Positions 50,792-61,119 of a DNA stretch of 64,000 nucleotides are shown piece by piece. Numbering within the stretch: the stretch's first letter is position 1; each line of letters starts with the position of its first letter. A model generated the notes under the pieces. The model made no database searches and had not been told where the DNA came from. It worked only from the letters and a program-made list of their open reading frames with translations. This DNA is from Desulfuromonadales bacterium (lineage in GTDB: Bacteria > Desulfobacterota > Desulfuromonadia > Desulfuromonadales > BM103). The stretch covers positions 1 to 64,000 of the forward strand of contig JAQYVY010000012.1 of assembly GCA_030145195.1 (NCBI GenBank). The letters are read 5' to 3'. Position numbers and translations under genes: made by a program.

Positions 50792-53700
50792 GCGTCGGCC
50801 CTCCTGCAGTGCTGTCTTCAACATGCGTCATCGTTACGTTCTTGCGGTTTTTTCCCATGGCTTTGTAGATCAGCACGTAAAAAAGCGGTGCGAAGATAAT
50901 GACCAGCAGGGTCGAGGTAATCATTCCCCCCAGCACACCGGTGCCGATGGCTCGCTGTGCCCCTGATCCGGCCCCGCTGGCGAGCGCCAGTGGCAAGATA
51001 CCGAAACCGAAAGCCAGTGAGGTCATGATGATTGGCCGCAAGCGTAACTTGGACGCTTCCAGCGTCGCTTCGATCAAGCCAACCCCTTCGTCGACTCTGG
51101 CCCTGGCAAACTGCACGATCAAGATGGCGTTCTTGGTTGTCAAACCCAGAGTGGTCAGCAGTCCGATCTGAAAATAGACATCATTCGGCATGCCCCGCAT
51201 GCTGGAGGCGATGACCCCGCCGATAACCCCAAGCGGCAGGGTCAGCAGAATCGCGATCGGGATAGGCCAGCTTTCGTACAGAGCCGCTAGGCAGAGGAAG
51301 ACGACAAAGATCGAGAAGGCGTAAAGCAAGGGCGCCTGTGAACCAGCCATCCGCTCCTGATAGGAAAGCCCGGTCCAGTCATAGCTGATGCCCTGCGGCA
51401 GTTTGCCGATGAGTTCTTCCATCGCCGCCATCGCCTCGCCGGAACTGTGTCCCGGGGCCGGTTGCCCCCAAAGATTAATCGATGAAAAGCCGTTGAAACG
51501 CTCCAGCTTTGGCGAGCCCATGACCCAGCGGCCTGAAGCGAAGGCAGAGAAAGGAACCATTTTGCCGACGCTGTTGCGCAGATAAAGTTTTTCCAGATCC
51601 TGTGGCAGCATGCGATAGGGTGCATCCACCTGAGCAAAGACTTTTTTGACCCGACCGGCCTGGATAAAGTCGTTGACGTAGGCGCTTCCGAAGGCCGCTG
51701 AAATCGTGTTATGGATGGAACTGATGGGAACCCCAAGGGCACCCGCCTTGTCCCAGTCGACATCGATGTGATATTCAGCCACATCGCTCATGCCGTTGGG
51801 CCGGACCCCGATCAGGCGCGGGTCCTGAGCCGCCATACCGAGGAGTTGATTGCGGGCCGCCATCAATTTTTCATGGCCCAGGCCGCCCCGGTCCTGTAAC
51901 TGCAGATCAAAACCTGTGCCCATCCCCAGTTCAATGACTGGTGGTGGCACGAAGGCGAAGACCATCGCCTCTTTGATCTGCGAAAAAGCTCCCATGGCTC
52001 GACCGGCGATGGCCCCGACCTTGAGGTCCGGTCGCTGGCGTAGCTTCCAATCTTTGAGTTTGACAAAGCCCAGGGCCATGTTCTGGCCCTCGCCACCAAA
52101 ACTCAGACCGGCGACGGTTATGAGGGATTCGACCCCCTCCTTCTCATTCTCGAGAAAATGGTCCCGCACCTGGTTTATGACCGCCTCGGTCTGCTCCAAT
52201 GTCGAGCCCGAAGGGAGCATGGCCTGGACCATCAGGATCCCCTGATCTTCATCCGGAATGTAGGCGGTTGGCATGCGCTGGAACAGAAAGCCCATGCTGA
52301 CCACAATCAGGACAAAGACACACAGGTAACGCAGCTTCTTGGCCAGCACTTGTCCGACCAGCCGCACATACCAGTCGCGCATACGAAAGAAAACCCGGTC
52401 GAACCAGCGGAAGAAGGGGCGCAAAAACCAGACCGCGCCATCCGAGGGTTCGTGGCCTTTGGGAATCGGTTTGAGCATGGTGGCACAGAGCACCGGGGTC
52501 AGCACCAGGGCGACAACCACTGAGAGGAGCATGGACGAAATCACAGTTACGGAAAACTGGCGATAGATGACCCCGGTCGAGCCGGGGAAGAAGGCCATTG
52601 GGCCGAAGACCGCCGAGAGGACCAGGCCGATGCCGATCAGGGCGCTGGTGATCTGCCCCATTGACTTGGCGGTTGCTTCCTTGGGTGAAAGACCCTCCTC
52701 GGTCATAATCCGTTCAACGTTCTCCACCACGACGATGGCGTCGTCCACCAACAGTCCGATCGCCAGCACCATGGCGAACATGGTCAGCATATTGATAGAG
52801 AAGCCGAACAGCCCCAGAATTCCGAAGGTGCCGAGCAGTACCACCGGTACCGCGATGGTCGGAATCAGGGTGGCGCGGAAGGTCCCCATAAACAGATACA
52901 TGACGACAAAGACCAAAAACACGGCCTCGAGTAAGGTCTTGACCACCTCGTCAATCGCCACTTCGGTAAAAGGGGTCGTGTCGTAGGGATAAATGACTTT
53001 CATGCCGGGCGGAAAATACTGGCTCATCTCCTCCAGCTTCTGCTTAATGGCATCGGCTGTATCCAGCGCATTGGCACCAGCGGCCTGCCTGATCGCCATG
53101 GCGGCGGCAGGTTTACCATTGTAATTGGCGATCACATCGTCACGTTCGGTGCCCAGTTCCGTGCGGCCGATATCCTTGATCCGGACCACCGAACCGTCCG
53201 GATTCGTGCGGATGGGAATGGCGGCAAACTCTTCTGGAGTCTGGAGCAGATGTTGAACGATGATGGCCGCGTTCAGACGCTGGCCTGCCACTGCCGGTGC
53301 GCCACCTAATTGACCGGCTGAGACCTCAACGTTGTAGGCCTGGAGCGCCAGGATGACATCTTCCATGGTCAGATGGTAATTGGTCAGCTTATTCGGGTTA
53401 ACCCAGACCCGCATGGCGTACTGAGAGCCAAAATTCTGCACCTCGCCGACCCCTGGCACCCGGGACAAGATCTTCTCCAGGTTGGACTGGGCGTAGTCTC
53501 GCAGGTCGTTGCCGTCCATGCTGCCGTCTTCCGAGGTCAGACCGACAATCAACAGGTAGTTTCTGGTCGATTTACTGACCTTGACGCCGGAGCGTTGCAC
53601 CACCTCAGGCAGGCTGGCCATGGCGAGCTGCAGCTTGTTCTGCACCTTGGACCAGGCGACATCCGGATCGGTTCCCGGCGCAAAGGTCATCTCGACCCGG

Positions 53701-53966
53701 GAGGCACCTGAAGATGAACTGGTGCCGGAGAGGTAGAGCATATCGTCCAGGCCAGTCATCTTTTGTTCGATGATCTGGGTCACGGTGTTTTCTACCGTCT
53801 CACCAGAGGCCCCGGGAAAATAAGAGTCGATGGCGATAGCAGGTGGCGCAATTGGCGGATACTGCGAGATGGGCAGGTTGTAGATCGCCAGTCCACCAGC
53901 CGACATCATGATAATGGCGATAACCCAGGCGAAAACCGGCCGGGCGAGAAAAAATTTCGATAACAT
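50784..53966 (-). CDS. RND efflux pump inner-membrane subunit (HAE1/AcrB type)
   Basis: The 1060-residue transporter has the AcrB family plan: FFLARPVFAWVIAIIMMSAG at the start, the proton-relay Asp pair in LAIGLLVDDAIVVVEN (helix 4), the helix-10 Lys in GLTTKNAILIVQFA, and two large periplasmic loops (YFPGASGETVENTVTQ; YSAP-like pore residues not resolved by eye). It expels hydrophobic compounds, such as drugs or solvents, with proton motive force. ATG 53966 overlaps the adaptor stop by one base, with GAAGGAGG upstream. TTG 53969 is less likely. Full length; no frameshift seen. Confidence 0.94.
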   Translation of the reverse strand: MLSKFFLARPVFAWVIAIIMMSAGGLAIYNLPISQYPPIAPPAIAIDSYFPGASGETVENTVTQIIEQKMTGLDDMLYLSGTSSSSGASRVEMTFAPGTDPDVAWSKVQNKLQLAMASLPEVVQRSGVKVSKSTRNYLLIVGLTSEDGSMDGNDLRDYAQSNLEKILSRVPGVGEVQNFGSQYAMRVWVNPNKLTNYHLTMEDVILALQAYNVEVSAGQLGGAPAVAGQRLNAAIIVQHLLQTPEEFAAIPIRTNPDGSVVRIKDIGRTELGTERDDVIANYNGKPAAAMAIRQAAGANALDTADAIKQKLEEMSQYFPPGMKVIYPYDTTPFTEVAIDEVVKTLLEAVFLVFVVMYLFMGTFRATLIPTIAVPVVLLGTFGILGLFGFSINMLTMFAMVLAIGLLVDDAIVVVENVERIMTEEGLSPKEATAKSMGQITSALIGIGLVLSAVFGPMAFFPGSTGVIYRQFSVTVISSMLLSVVVALVLTPVLCATMLKPIPKGHEPSDGAVWFLRPFFRWFDRVFFRMRDWYVRLVGQVLAKKLRYLCVFVLIVVSMGFLFQRMPTAYIPDEDQGILMVQAMLPSGSTLEQTEAVINQVRDHFLENEKEGVESLITVAGLSFGGEGQNMALGFVKLKDWKLRQRPDLKVGAIAGRAMGAFSQIKEAMVFAFVPPPVIELGMGTGFDLQLQDRGGLGHEKLMAARNQLLGMAAQDPRLIGVRPNGMSDVAEYHIDVDWDKAGALGVPISSIHNTISAAFGSAYVNDFIQAGRVKKVFAQVDAPYRMLPQDLEKLYLRNSVGKMVPFSAFASGRWVMGSPKLERFNGFSSINLWGQPAPGHSSGEAMAAMEELIGKLPQGISYDWTGLSYQERMAGSQAPLLYAFSIFVVFLCLAALYESWPIPIAILLTLPLGVIGGVIASSMRGMPNDVYFQIGLLTTLGLTTKNAILIVQFARARVDEGVGLIEATLEASKLRLRPIIMTSLAFGFGILPLALASGAGSGAQRAIGTGVLGGMITSTLLVIIFAPLFYVLIYKAMGKNRKNVTMTHVEDSTAGGPTHD

Positions 53967-55189
53967 CAAACGCCTCCTTCAGTGCTCTTTTCGGCTGGGG
54001 CGTCGGGGCTGACTGCAGGTTCCTGATCAGCTTGCGTCGATGCAAAAGGTGTCGCTTTCACCACCGTGCCCGGCCGTAACATCAGCAGCCCTTCGACGAT
54101 CAATTGGTCGCCGGGGGCAAGACCTGCCGAAACCAGCCATTGATTGCCAATGGCCCGGTCGAGGGTGAGCGGACGAAAGCCGGCCTTGCTGTCGGCATCG
54201 ACGATCAAGGCATAGGGATTGCCTTTAGGGTCGCGGGACACCCCCTGCTGCGGGATCAAGATGGCCTGATCATTCACACCTTCCCTGATCACCGCCTGGA
54301 CGAACATCCCCGGGAGAATTAACTCTTCCGGATTGGGGAACAGCGCCCGCATGGTGACCGAACCGGTGGTCGGGTCAACCGTGATATCACTGAACTGCAG
54401 AGTTCCCTCCTGAGCATAGGGCGTGCCGTCTTCCAACATAAGCTTGACCTTGTTCTGATCGGTTCCTTGCTGGAGTCGGCCATCCTTCAGGCGGTGCTTG
54501 AGGTGTAGCAGATTGATGGTTGATTGCGGCACATCGACATAGATCGGATCAAGTTGCTGAATGGTCGCTAAGGGAACCGGTTGATAGGCCGTGACAATGG
54601 CGCCAGCGGTGACATTTGATTTGCCGATGCGACCGGAAATCGGTGCCGTGACTTTACTGTAATCGAGCTGGATGCTGGCCGACTCTACAGTCGCCTGCCA
54701 ATACTGAATATCGGCCTCGACCTGAATCAAGGCGGCGGCAGCATCATCGTAATCCTGCTGGCTCACGGCTTTGACCGTAAGCAATTCCTTGAGGCGTTCC
54801 GCTCTCGATCGAACCGAAGGCAGCGTTGCTTCAGAGCGCTGCAGAGCCGCCTTGGCATTACTTACCGCGGCCAGTAAAGGTGCCGAGTCAATCTGATAAA
54901 GCACCTGCCCGGCCTTAACCTCGGTGCCTTCAGTAAAGAGGCGTTTCTGGATCAGTCCGCTGACCTGAGGTCGGATCTCCGCAACCCGATAGGCCGAAGT
55001 TCGCCCCGGCAGTTCGGTGGAGAGGTCGATTGTCTCTGGCTGAACCGTTACAAAAGAGACTTGGGGCGCCGGGCGTTGCGGCGGAGCCTGCTGTTTCTGA
55101 TCGCAAGCGGAGAGCAAAAGACCACTCAGCAAAACCATGAGCAGCCACCCCCATTGGCCGGAGGGATGTTTCGTATCTTTGCATTGCAT
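53966..55189 (-). CDS. RND efflux periplasmic adaptor (AcrA type) lipoprotein
   Basis: From ATG 55189 (GTTGGAGA upstream) the protein has 407 residues. A lipobox LLLSAC places the lipidated Cys near residue 29. Adaptor domains follow: AEIRPQVSGLIQKRLFTEGT (lipoyl half), a coiled-coil hairpin (AALQRSEATLPSVRSRAERL), LDYSKVTAPISGRIGKS (second lipoyl half) and a beta-barrel domain (TVDPTTGSVTMRALFPNP). It links the inner-membrane pump to the channel. The frame is open to 55303 but the lipoprotein start is preferred. Confidence 0.92.
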   Translation of the reverse strand: MQCKDTKHPSGQWGWLLMVLLSGLLLSACDQKQQAPPQRPAPQVSFVTVQPETIDLSTELPGRTSAYRVAEIRPQVSGLIQKRLFTEGTEVKAGQVLYQIDSAPLLAAVSNAKAALQRSEATLPSVRSRAERLKELLTVKAVSQQDYDDAAAALIQVEADIQYWQATVESASIQLDYSKVTAPISGRIGKSNVTAGAIVTAYQPVPLATIQQLDPIYVDVPQSTINLLHLKHRLKDGRLQQGTDQNKVKLMLEDGTPYAQEGTLQFSDITVDPTTGSVTMRALFPNPEELILPGMFVQAVIREGVNDQAILIPQQGVSRDPKGNPYALIVDADSKAGFRPLTLDRAIGNQWLVSAGLAPGDQLIVEGLLMLRPGTVVKATPFASTQADQEPAVSPDAPAEKSTEGGV

Positions 55190-55352
55190 TATAAATTCTC
55201 CAACGGTTGGCAATAAGATCTTGTTTTGATGTTCCATGGGGATAACTCCAGTCCAAATTGTCGGATACATAGTGAAGGTTGTTTCTTGTCTAAATAAAAT
55301 CATGTGGTCGTTCGGGAATGGTTTCGCTCGCTAACAAAACGCTAAAGCTTTG

Positions 55353-55937
55353 TTATGCCTTGATTGCGTTCCAACTCGCCTCAGCGGTTTGCTGAATCAT
55401 CGCTTCGTCCAAGGTAACCAGCCCGGATAATGACTCCCGCAGCAGGAAACTGACAGGGCCAAAGGTCATGGCCAGGTAAACCGGCAGGGTCAAATCCTGA
55501 CGAAGACAATTTTTATTGTCCGAAAAAATATTAAGAAACGGGTTCGACTTGTCCGCGATATTTTCTTGTAAAAATTTTGCCCGCTTATTTTCGAGACCGT
55601 AGGGTGAGTTGTAATATTGCTCGAAGAATTTATATTCTTGAGGGTGCGTATCCAGATAATGGATCAGAGCGGTGACGAGATGAATAAATTCACAACGTCC
55701 CGATAGGGTCGGATCTTTGCTGGTTGTGATTGATTGCAACAGAGAATCATCAACCTTGGCAAAGACCGCATGCACCAGTTCATCCTTGTCTTTGAAGTAA
55801 CGGTAGATGCTCCCCACGCCAACTCCGGCCATGGCGGCCACTTGCGAGATGGGGGCACAATGAAACCCGTTGTCTGCGAACAAATCTAGCGCCGCTGCCA
55901 ATATCGCATCATGTTTATTTTTTAGTGTAGTAGTCAT
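55353..55937 (-). CDS. TetR family transcriptional regulator
   Basis: The 194-residue protein has the N-terminal helix-turn-helix ISQVAAMAGVGVGSIYRYFKDKDELVHAV (quoted in part: VAAMAGVGVGSIYRYF) preceded by AILAAALDLFADNGF. The rest is a helical ligand-binding domain. It sits 163 bp upstream of the efflux operon on the same strand, so it probably represses the pump and possibly itself. A 10-bp palindrome lies just upstream of its start. The inducer is unknown. Confidence 0.92.
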   Translation of the reverse strand: MTTTLKNKHDAILAAALDLFADNGFHCAPISQVAAMAGVGVGSIYRYFKDKDELVHAVFAKVDDSLLQSITTSKDPTLSGRCEFIHLVTALIHYLDTHPQEYKFFEQYYNSPYGLENKRAKFLQENIADKSNPFLNIFSDNKNCLRQDLTLPVYLAMTFGPVSFLLRESLSGLVTLDEAMIQQTAEASWNAIKA

Positions 55938-55954
55938 AGACCTCCCTAGCGGAA

Positions 55955-55964
55955 TGAACGTTCA
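55955..55964. promoter_or_regulatory. Candidate TetR operator
   Basis: TGAACGTTCA is a perfect palindrome 18 bp before the tetR ATG, in the form used by many TetR regulators (compare TGAAC-N-GTTCA sites). No second copy is seen in front of the adaptor gene. Confidence 0.4.
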
Positions 55965-56033
55965 GTCAGTTTCTGCGAGTTTGCTCCTCGCTGTCAAGTG
56001 AATTTTAGCAAGCCGAGCTATAAATAAACGGTT

Positions 56034-56195
56034 CTATAACCCAAAGAGGTCGAGTTAGCCACCGAGAGACGAAGGCACCAAGCAGCACCTTTTACAGGGT
56101 CAAAGAGCTCTTTTCGAACACGCAATTTTGGTGTTTACGGAAAAACATAAAGGTTTGCCCCGTGACTTGGTGGCTAACCTTTGTTTTGGTTATAG
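56034..56195. repeat. MITE-like palindromic element, copy B
   Basis: The 162-bp element starts CTATAACCCAAAG and ends CTTTGTTTTGGTTATAG, terminal inverted repeats. Inner arms GTTAGCCACC (56054-56063) and GGTGGCTAAC (56169-56178) are perfect complements. Middle parts resemble copy A at 42250-42394 (AGACGAAGGCACCAAG, GTGACTTGGTGGCTAACC). It has no ORF. The 350-bp gap around it has no other feature apart from the tetR operator. Confidence 0.65.
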
Positions 56196-56287
56196 GCCAG
56201 TAAAATTAATTAGGAGGGGATCGCAGGGACAAGACGTATAGAGCGGAGTAGTCGCACGGGCCGCTCGGGGGAGAAGCGAAGTTAAAC

Positions 56288-58711
56288 TTAGTTATCATCC
56301 AGATCAAGCCGGAAGAAGTCACGGGCTTGTGGGGCTTTTTCTTCGAGGGCATAACGCACTGGTGCAGTGTTGGGGGCGAAAGCTTCAATGACAACGTCTG
56401 AGCTGTCCTCTGGAGCGAGCAAGCCGGTTTGCACATCAATCGGTCGGAACTCGATGGAGTCGGGGACCGGAAACTGTTTGATTGGCATCTCGGCCGCCGC
56501 TTCTGCCATAAAGGCGACCCAGGCCGGAGCCGCGGCTTGAGAGCCAGTCTCCTTTTTACCGAGGGGGCGTTCCAGATCGTAGCCAACCCAGGTTACGGCG
56601 AGGAGCTGTTGAACATAGCCGATGAACCAGGCGTCTTTCAGATCATTGGTCGTACCGGTCTTACCAGCGGCTGGCCGCTGTAACTTTTTAGCCCGCCAAC
56701 CCGTGCCATTTTGCACCACGCTTTCCATCAGATTGGTCGCCAGGTAAGCGGTTTCTGGGCTGATCACCCGGCTGCGCGACTGGCCGATCAGATGTTGTCC
56801 CGGTTGTGGACCCTCAGGGAAATCAGCCGGGTCGTTGGATTCGATGACCTTGCCATCGCGATCAAAGACCTTGTTGATATAAGACGGCATGACCCGGACC
56901 CCGCCATTGGCGAAGACCGAATAGGCTCGAGCCAGTTCCATGGGTGTCAAAGCTGAAGAACCAAGGCCCAGAGTCAGGTCTTCAGCGAGCGGGGACTCGA
57001 TGCCGAGTTTACGGGCATAACTGGCCGCATAACGAACACCGATGTCCTCAAGAATTTTGATGGTGATGACGTTATGTGATTTGGCCAGGGCGGTGCGAAA
57101 GGGTACCGGGCCGTAGAAACGCTTGGAATAGTTTTTCGGCTTCCATTCTTTGATCTCACCGGTATCAAGCTGTTCCTTGTAGATAAGCGGCGTATCCAGA
57201 ATGACCGTGGCCGGGGTGTAACCCTTGTCGAGGGCCGCGGCATAGATCAACGGCTTCATGGCCGAGCCCGGCAGGCGGCGGGCCTGCAATACGCGGTTGA
57301 ACTGGCTGGTGCGGAAATCATAGCCGCCGACCATGGCTTTGATCTGGCCCGTGTGGGGATCCATCGCCAGCAGCGCGCCCTGGGCTAGCGGATCTTGCTC
57401 CAGGGCGAGTTGCCATGGCCCTTGGTCGGGGATGATCAGCAGCCGGATCTGGATCTTTGCTCCGATCGGCAGCAGGGTCGCTTGCGCTTCTGCGTTACCG
57501 GTTGGTTCAATGGTGCGCTTTACCACCTGCGGCGGTCCGGCCCATTTTGCCGAGTCGAAGGGGATGTGTCCTGTTTGCGCGCCGATTTTAACCTGCAGGC
57601 CTTTTTTGTCGCTGCCACTGATCACGGCCTCAAGCAGTTCTTCCGGTTGCGGCGGCTTCTGCGCGAAAGCTTCAGCTTGGGCGGTCAGAAAAGCCGCTTC
57701 TTCTTCCTCGCTGAATACGGCGAGCGGCACCCGGTAACCTTGGCGCTTATCGTGATCACGGAGATTGGCTTGAACCGCGGATTGGGCCGCCAACTGCATC
57801 TGCAGGCTCATACTGGTATGAACCTCCAGTCCGCCACGGTAGAGTAATTCCTTGCCGTAGGTGTCTTCCAGATAGCGGCGCACCTGCTCGGTAAAATAAG
57901 CGGCGTTGCTAAGGTGCTGGTTGATGCGCGGGCGAATATTCAAGTCCTCAACCGCAGCCCGGTCCGCCTCTTCCTGGGTGATGAAGCCTTCAGCCAGCAT
58001 TCGGCTCAAGACGTATTTTTGACGATCCTTAGCGCGGTCAAAATGGCTGTAGGGAGAGTAGCGACTGGGAGCCTTTGGCAGCCCGGCGAGGATGCTGCAT
58101 TCAGCCAGGCTCAAGTCCTGGACGTCTTTGTCAAAGTAATTTTCTGCGGCAGCCTGGACCCCGTATGCGCCGTGGCCGAGAAAAATCTGGTTGAGGTAAA
58201 GATAAAGGATTTCTTCTTTGGAAAGGCGATTCTCCATTCGGTAGGCGAGGATCGCCTCTTTGAATTTGCGCTTGAATTTGCGTTCTGGAGTTAAGAGCAG
58301 ACTTTTGGCCACTTGCTGAGTGATGGTGCTGCCACCCTGAACAATGCCGCCAGCCTTGATGTTCTTGATTGCGGCACGCAAGATCGAGACCAGATCGATC
58401 CCCTGGTGCTTGAAAAAATTCGAATCTTCCGCGGCAACAAACGCCTGAATCAACGACTTGGGCATCCGGGAGACAGGCACCACAATGCGCCGCTCCTCAA
58501 ATAGCTCGGAGATCACAGTGCCATCGTCGCTCAGAACTCGGGTCACCACTGGTGGGCGATAATCGGCGAGGGTGTCGACCTGGGGCAGCGCTTTAGCGAT
58601 GTAGAGATATGCCCCCAGCGGCAGGCAGACAGCCAAGACTAATCCGAGCAGGCTGAGCAGCAACAGTACCCGGGTGAGTCGAGAATTTTTTTTAATTTTG
58701 GGCTCAGACAT
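56288..58711 (-). CDS. mrcA: Class A penicillin-binding protein 1A
   Basis: The 807-residue protein has an N-terminal membrane anchor, a GT51 glycosyltransferase domain (VAAEDSNFFKHQGID, GGSTITQQVAKSLLL, RKFKEAILAYRMENRLSKEE quoted as single parts), an OB-like insert, and a transpeptidase domain with active-site SAMK (LPGSAMKPLIYAAAL), SHN (AKSHNVITI) and KTG (AAGKTGTTNDLKDAWFIG). It polymerises and cross-links peptidoglycan from the inner membrane. Start ATG 58711. It is divergent from pyk and separated from tetR by a MITE-like element. Length is normal for the PBP1A class. Confidence 0.94.
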   Translation of the reverse strand: MSEPKIKKNSRLTRVLLLLSLLGLVLAVCLPLGAYLYIAKALPQVDTLADYRPPVVTRVLSDDGTVISELFEERRIVVPVSRMPKSLIQAFVAAEDSNFFKHQGIDLVSILRAAIKNIKAGGIVQGGSTITQQVAKSLLLTPERKFKRKFKEAILAYRMENRLSKEEILYLYLNQIFLGHGAYGVQAAAENYFDKDVQDLSLAECSILAGLPKAPSRYSPYSHFDRAKDRQKYVLSRMLAEGFITQEEADRAAVEDLNIRPRINQHLSNAAYFTEQVRRYLEDTYGKELLYRGGLEVHTSMSLQMQLAAQSAVQANLRDHDKRQGYRVPLAVFSEEEEAAFLTAQAEAFAQKPPQPEELLEAVISGSDKKGLQVKIGAQTGHIPFDSAKWAGPPQVVKRTIEPTGNAEAQATLLPIGAKIQIRLLIIPDQGPWQLALEQDPLAQGALLAMDPHTGQIKAMVGGYDFRTSQFNRVLQARRLPGSAMKPLIYAAALDKGYTPATVILDTPLIYKEQLDTGEIKEWKPKNYSKRFYGPVPFRTALAKSHNVITIKILEDIGVRYAASYARKLGIESPLAEDLTLGLGSSALTPMELARAYSVFANGGVRVMPSYINKVFDRDGKVIESNDPADFPEGPQPGQHLIGQSRSRVISPETAYLATNLMESVVQNGTGWRAKKLQRPAAGKTGTTNDLKDAWFIGYVQQLLAVTWVGYDLERPLGKKETGSQAAAPAWVAFMAEAAAEMPIKQFPVPDSIEFRPIDVQTGLLAPEDSSDVVIEAFAPNTAPVRYALEEKAPQARDFFRLDLDDN

Positions 58712-58882
58712 TTAAAACCTCGATAGAACGCACACACATACCACAGCCATTCCCTCTTCGGCAACAGTTTTGCCGGTTTAAACTAGGCCTTCTCTATGCT
58801 ATAGTTATTGATCATCACATTGCTATTTTAACGCTCCCAGGCGAAGGTTTTGAGCCATCGGGAGGGACAAGGATTCTCTGCT

Positions 58883-60343
58883 GTGTCTGCTACTGAATTT
58901 CGTCGAAATAAAATTGTTGCTACAGTCGGACCCGCCAGCTCCTCACGAATGATGCTGCTGGCGTTGATGGAAGCCGGAGCCGACGTGTTTCGGCTTAACT
59001 TTTCCCATGGCGAACATAAGGCTTTGGTGGAAGTCATCCGGAACATTCGCGAGTTGTCGCGGGATCGACGGCGGGCTGTTGCCATCCTGGGGGATCTGCA
59101 AGGGCCGAAGATTCGCACCGGCGTGATGCAGGGCGATGTCATGACCCTGATTGCCGGGCAGTCAGTGGTCATTACCACCGATAATATCCTCGGTGCGAAT
59201 AGCCGGATCCCGACGACTTATCAAGCTTTGCCTCATGATGTTCGAGTGGGTGATCGAATCATGCTCGATGACGGTCTGCTCGACTTGCAAGTTGAAAAGG
59301 TTGCCGGACAAAATGTTCACTGCCGGGTCATCATTGGCGGTGAGCTCAAAAACCGCAAAGGCATAAACCTGCCGGGAGTGGCGGTTTCAGCTCCGGCAAT
59401 TACGGCCAAGGATTTTGTTGATCTGGATTTCTGCCTGACCCACGAACTTGATTATGTGGCGCTCTCCTTTGTTCGGACCGCAGCGGATGTACAGCAGCTC
59501 AAAGATATTATTTACCAACGCAAATCAGAGATTCAACTGATAGCCAAAATTGAGAAGCCGGAAGCGGTGGAAAACTTTGCGGCGATTCTGGAAGCAGCCG
59601 ACGGCATCATGGTCGCCCGCGGTGATCTTGGCGTTGAGATGAATCCGGAAAAGGTGCCGCTGATTCAGAAACACATTATTCGTCAGTGTAACTTGGCGGG
59701 TAAGCCGGTTATCACCGCGACTCAGATGCTGGAGAGCATGATTCACAGCCCACGGCCGACTCGCGCCGAAATTTCGGATGTGGCTAATGCCATTCTCGAT
59801 GGTACGGACGCGGTCATGCTTTCGGCGGAGACTGCCGCTGGCAGTTACCCCCGCGAGGCGGTAGCGATGATGGTGCGAGTGGCTGAAGATGTCGAATCGG
59901 ATCCGCAGCTGAAAGAACATGGTTTTCATCTGCTCTCAGAAGATTTTGGTTCCCGAAGTCTCCCTGAAGCTATCGGCCAGGCCGCCTGTCGGGTGGCCGA
60001 GAGTGTGTCGGCGGCAGCGATCCTGGCCTTTACCCAGACCGGCAGCACCGCAGCGTTGGTGGCCAAGTACCGGCCGACGGTTCCAGTTTACGCGGTTACG
60101 CCTTCACAAGAAGTGCGGCGACGCATGGCGCTTTATGCTGGAGTACGCTCACTACGGGTCGATATCGAAGGTGACACCGAGGCCCAAATCAGGTCGGTGG
60201 AAGCCGCCGTGCTTGAAGCCGGAGTGTTGCAAAAAGGCGATGTCGTGGTGATCACCATGGGCAGCCCGGTTTCTGATCCTGGTACCACCAACCTGCTCAA
60301 AATTCACCGCCTCGGCACAGGGCCCTTCTTTGAAGTTCATTAA
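58883..60343 (+). CDS. pyk: Pyruvate kinase
   Basis: The 486-residue protein has [26 protein letters not shown], the phosphate/metal site [31 protein letters not shown] and a C-terminal allosteric domain. It makes pyruvate and ATP from PEP and ADP. GTG 58883 with AAGGA 9 nt upstream is the chosen start; the frame is open to TTG 58850 but the extension overlaps the GGGAGGGA signal. queC follows after 47 bp. Confidence 0.94.
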   Translation: MSATEFRRNKIVATVGPASSSRMMLLALMEAGADVFRLNFSHGEHKALVEVIRNIRELSRDRRRAVAILGDLQGPKIRTGVMQGDVMTLIAGQSVVITTDNILGANSRIPTTYQALPHDVRVGDRIMLDDGLLDLQVEKVAGQNVHCRVIIGGELKNRKGINLPGVAVSAPAITAKDFVDLDFCLTHELDYVALSFVRTAADVQQLKDIIYQRKSEIQLIAKIEKPEAVENFAAILEAADGIMVARGDLGVEMNPEKVPLIQKHIIRQCNLAGKPVITATQMLESMIHSPRPTRAEISDVANAILDGTDAVMLSAETAAGSYPREAVAMMVRVAEDVESDPQLKEHGFHLLSEDFGSRSLPEAIGQAACRVAESVSAAAILAFTQTGSTAALVAKYRPTVPVYAVTPSQEVRRRMALYAGVRSLRVDIEGDTEAQIRSVEAAVLEAGVLQKGDVVVITMGSPVSDPGTTNLLKIHRLGTGPFFEVH

Positions 60344-60390
60344 TCCTACCTCCGCCGGAGACGCTCGGCGGCAATGTTAAGGGATCAAAC

Positions 60391-61080
60391 ATGACAAAAA
60401 AAGCCGTAGTTCTCTACAGCGGTGGTCTCGATTCAACCACTTGCATGGCGATTGCTCTAGCCGATGGCTTTACACCTTATGCTTTGAGTTTTGCCTATGG
60501 CCAACGTCATGCCGTCGAGCTGGACAAAGCTCGCCGCTACGCCTTACAGATAGGTGCGGTCGAACATCAGGTGGTGCCGATCAATCTGCGCCAGTTTGGC
60601 GGCAGTGCTTTAACGGCCGACCTTGCGGTGCCTAAAGATCAGCCTGAGAGCGATGAGATTCCGATCACCTATGTTCCGGCGCGCAATACAATTTTTTTAA
60701 GCTTTGCCCTCGGTTGGGCCGAAGTGCTGGGTGCTTACGATATCTTTATTGGCGTCAATGCTCTTGACTATTCCGGCTACCCCGACTGTCGCCCGGAATT
60801 TATCAGCGCCTTTGAAAATATGGCCAACCTTGCCACCAAGTCCGGGGTTGAAGGTGACCGTAGTTTCACCATTCATTCGCCTTTGATTCAGCTCAGCAAG
60901 GCGGAGATTGTTCGCACCGGTCTTGATCTCGGGGTCGACTATAGCCTGACGCACTCATGTTACGACCCGACACCGACCGGGGTTGCTTGTGGTCGCTGCG
61001 ATTCTTGTCGCTTGCGCCTGAAAGGGTTTGCCGAGGCCGGGCTTAAAGACCCGATAACATATGTGACGCGGAATTCGTAG
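60391..61080 (+). CDS. queC: 7-cyano-7-deazaguanine synthase
   Basis: The 229-residue protein has the PP-loop [48 protein letters not shown] and a C-terminal four-Cys zinc site (CYDPTPTG...[10 protein letters not shown]). It converts 7-carboxy-7-deazaguanine to preQ0 with ammonia and ATP in the queuosine pathway. The start has no strong signal but fits the family. The neighbouring folE2 supplies the same pathway's first intermediate. Confidence 0.96.
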   Translation: MTKKAVVLYSGGLDSTTCMAIALADGFTPYALSFAYGQRHAVELDKARRYALQIGAVEHQVVPINLRQFGGSALTADLAVPKDQPESDEIPITYVPARNTIFLSFALGWAEVLGAYDIFIGVNALDYSGYPDCRPEFISAFENMANLATKSGVEGDRSFTIHSPLIQLSKAEIVRTGLDLGVDYSLTHSCYDPTPTGVACGRCDSCRLRLKGFAEAGLKDPITYVTRNS

Positions 61081-61119
61081 CCCGGAACGCGAAAATTCAA
61101 AAAGGCCAGGAAACAATCT

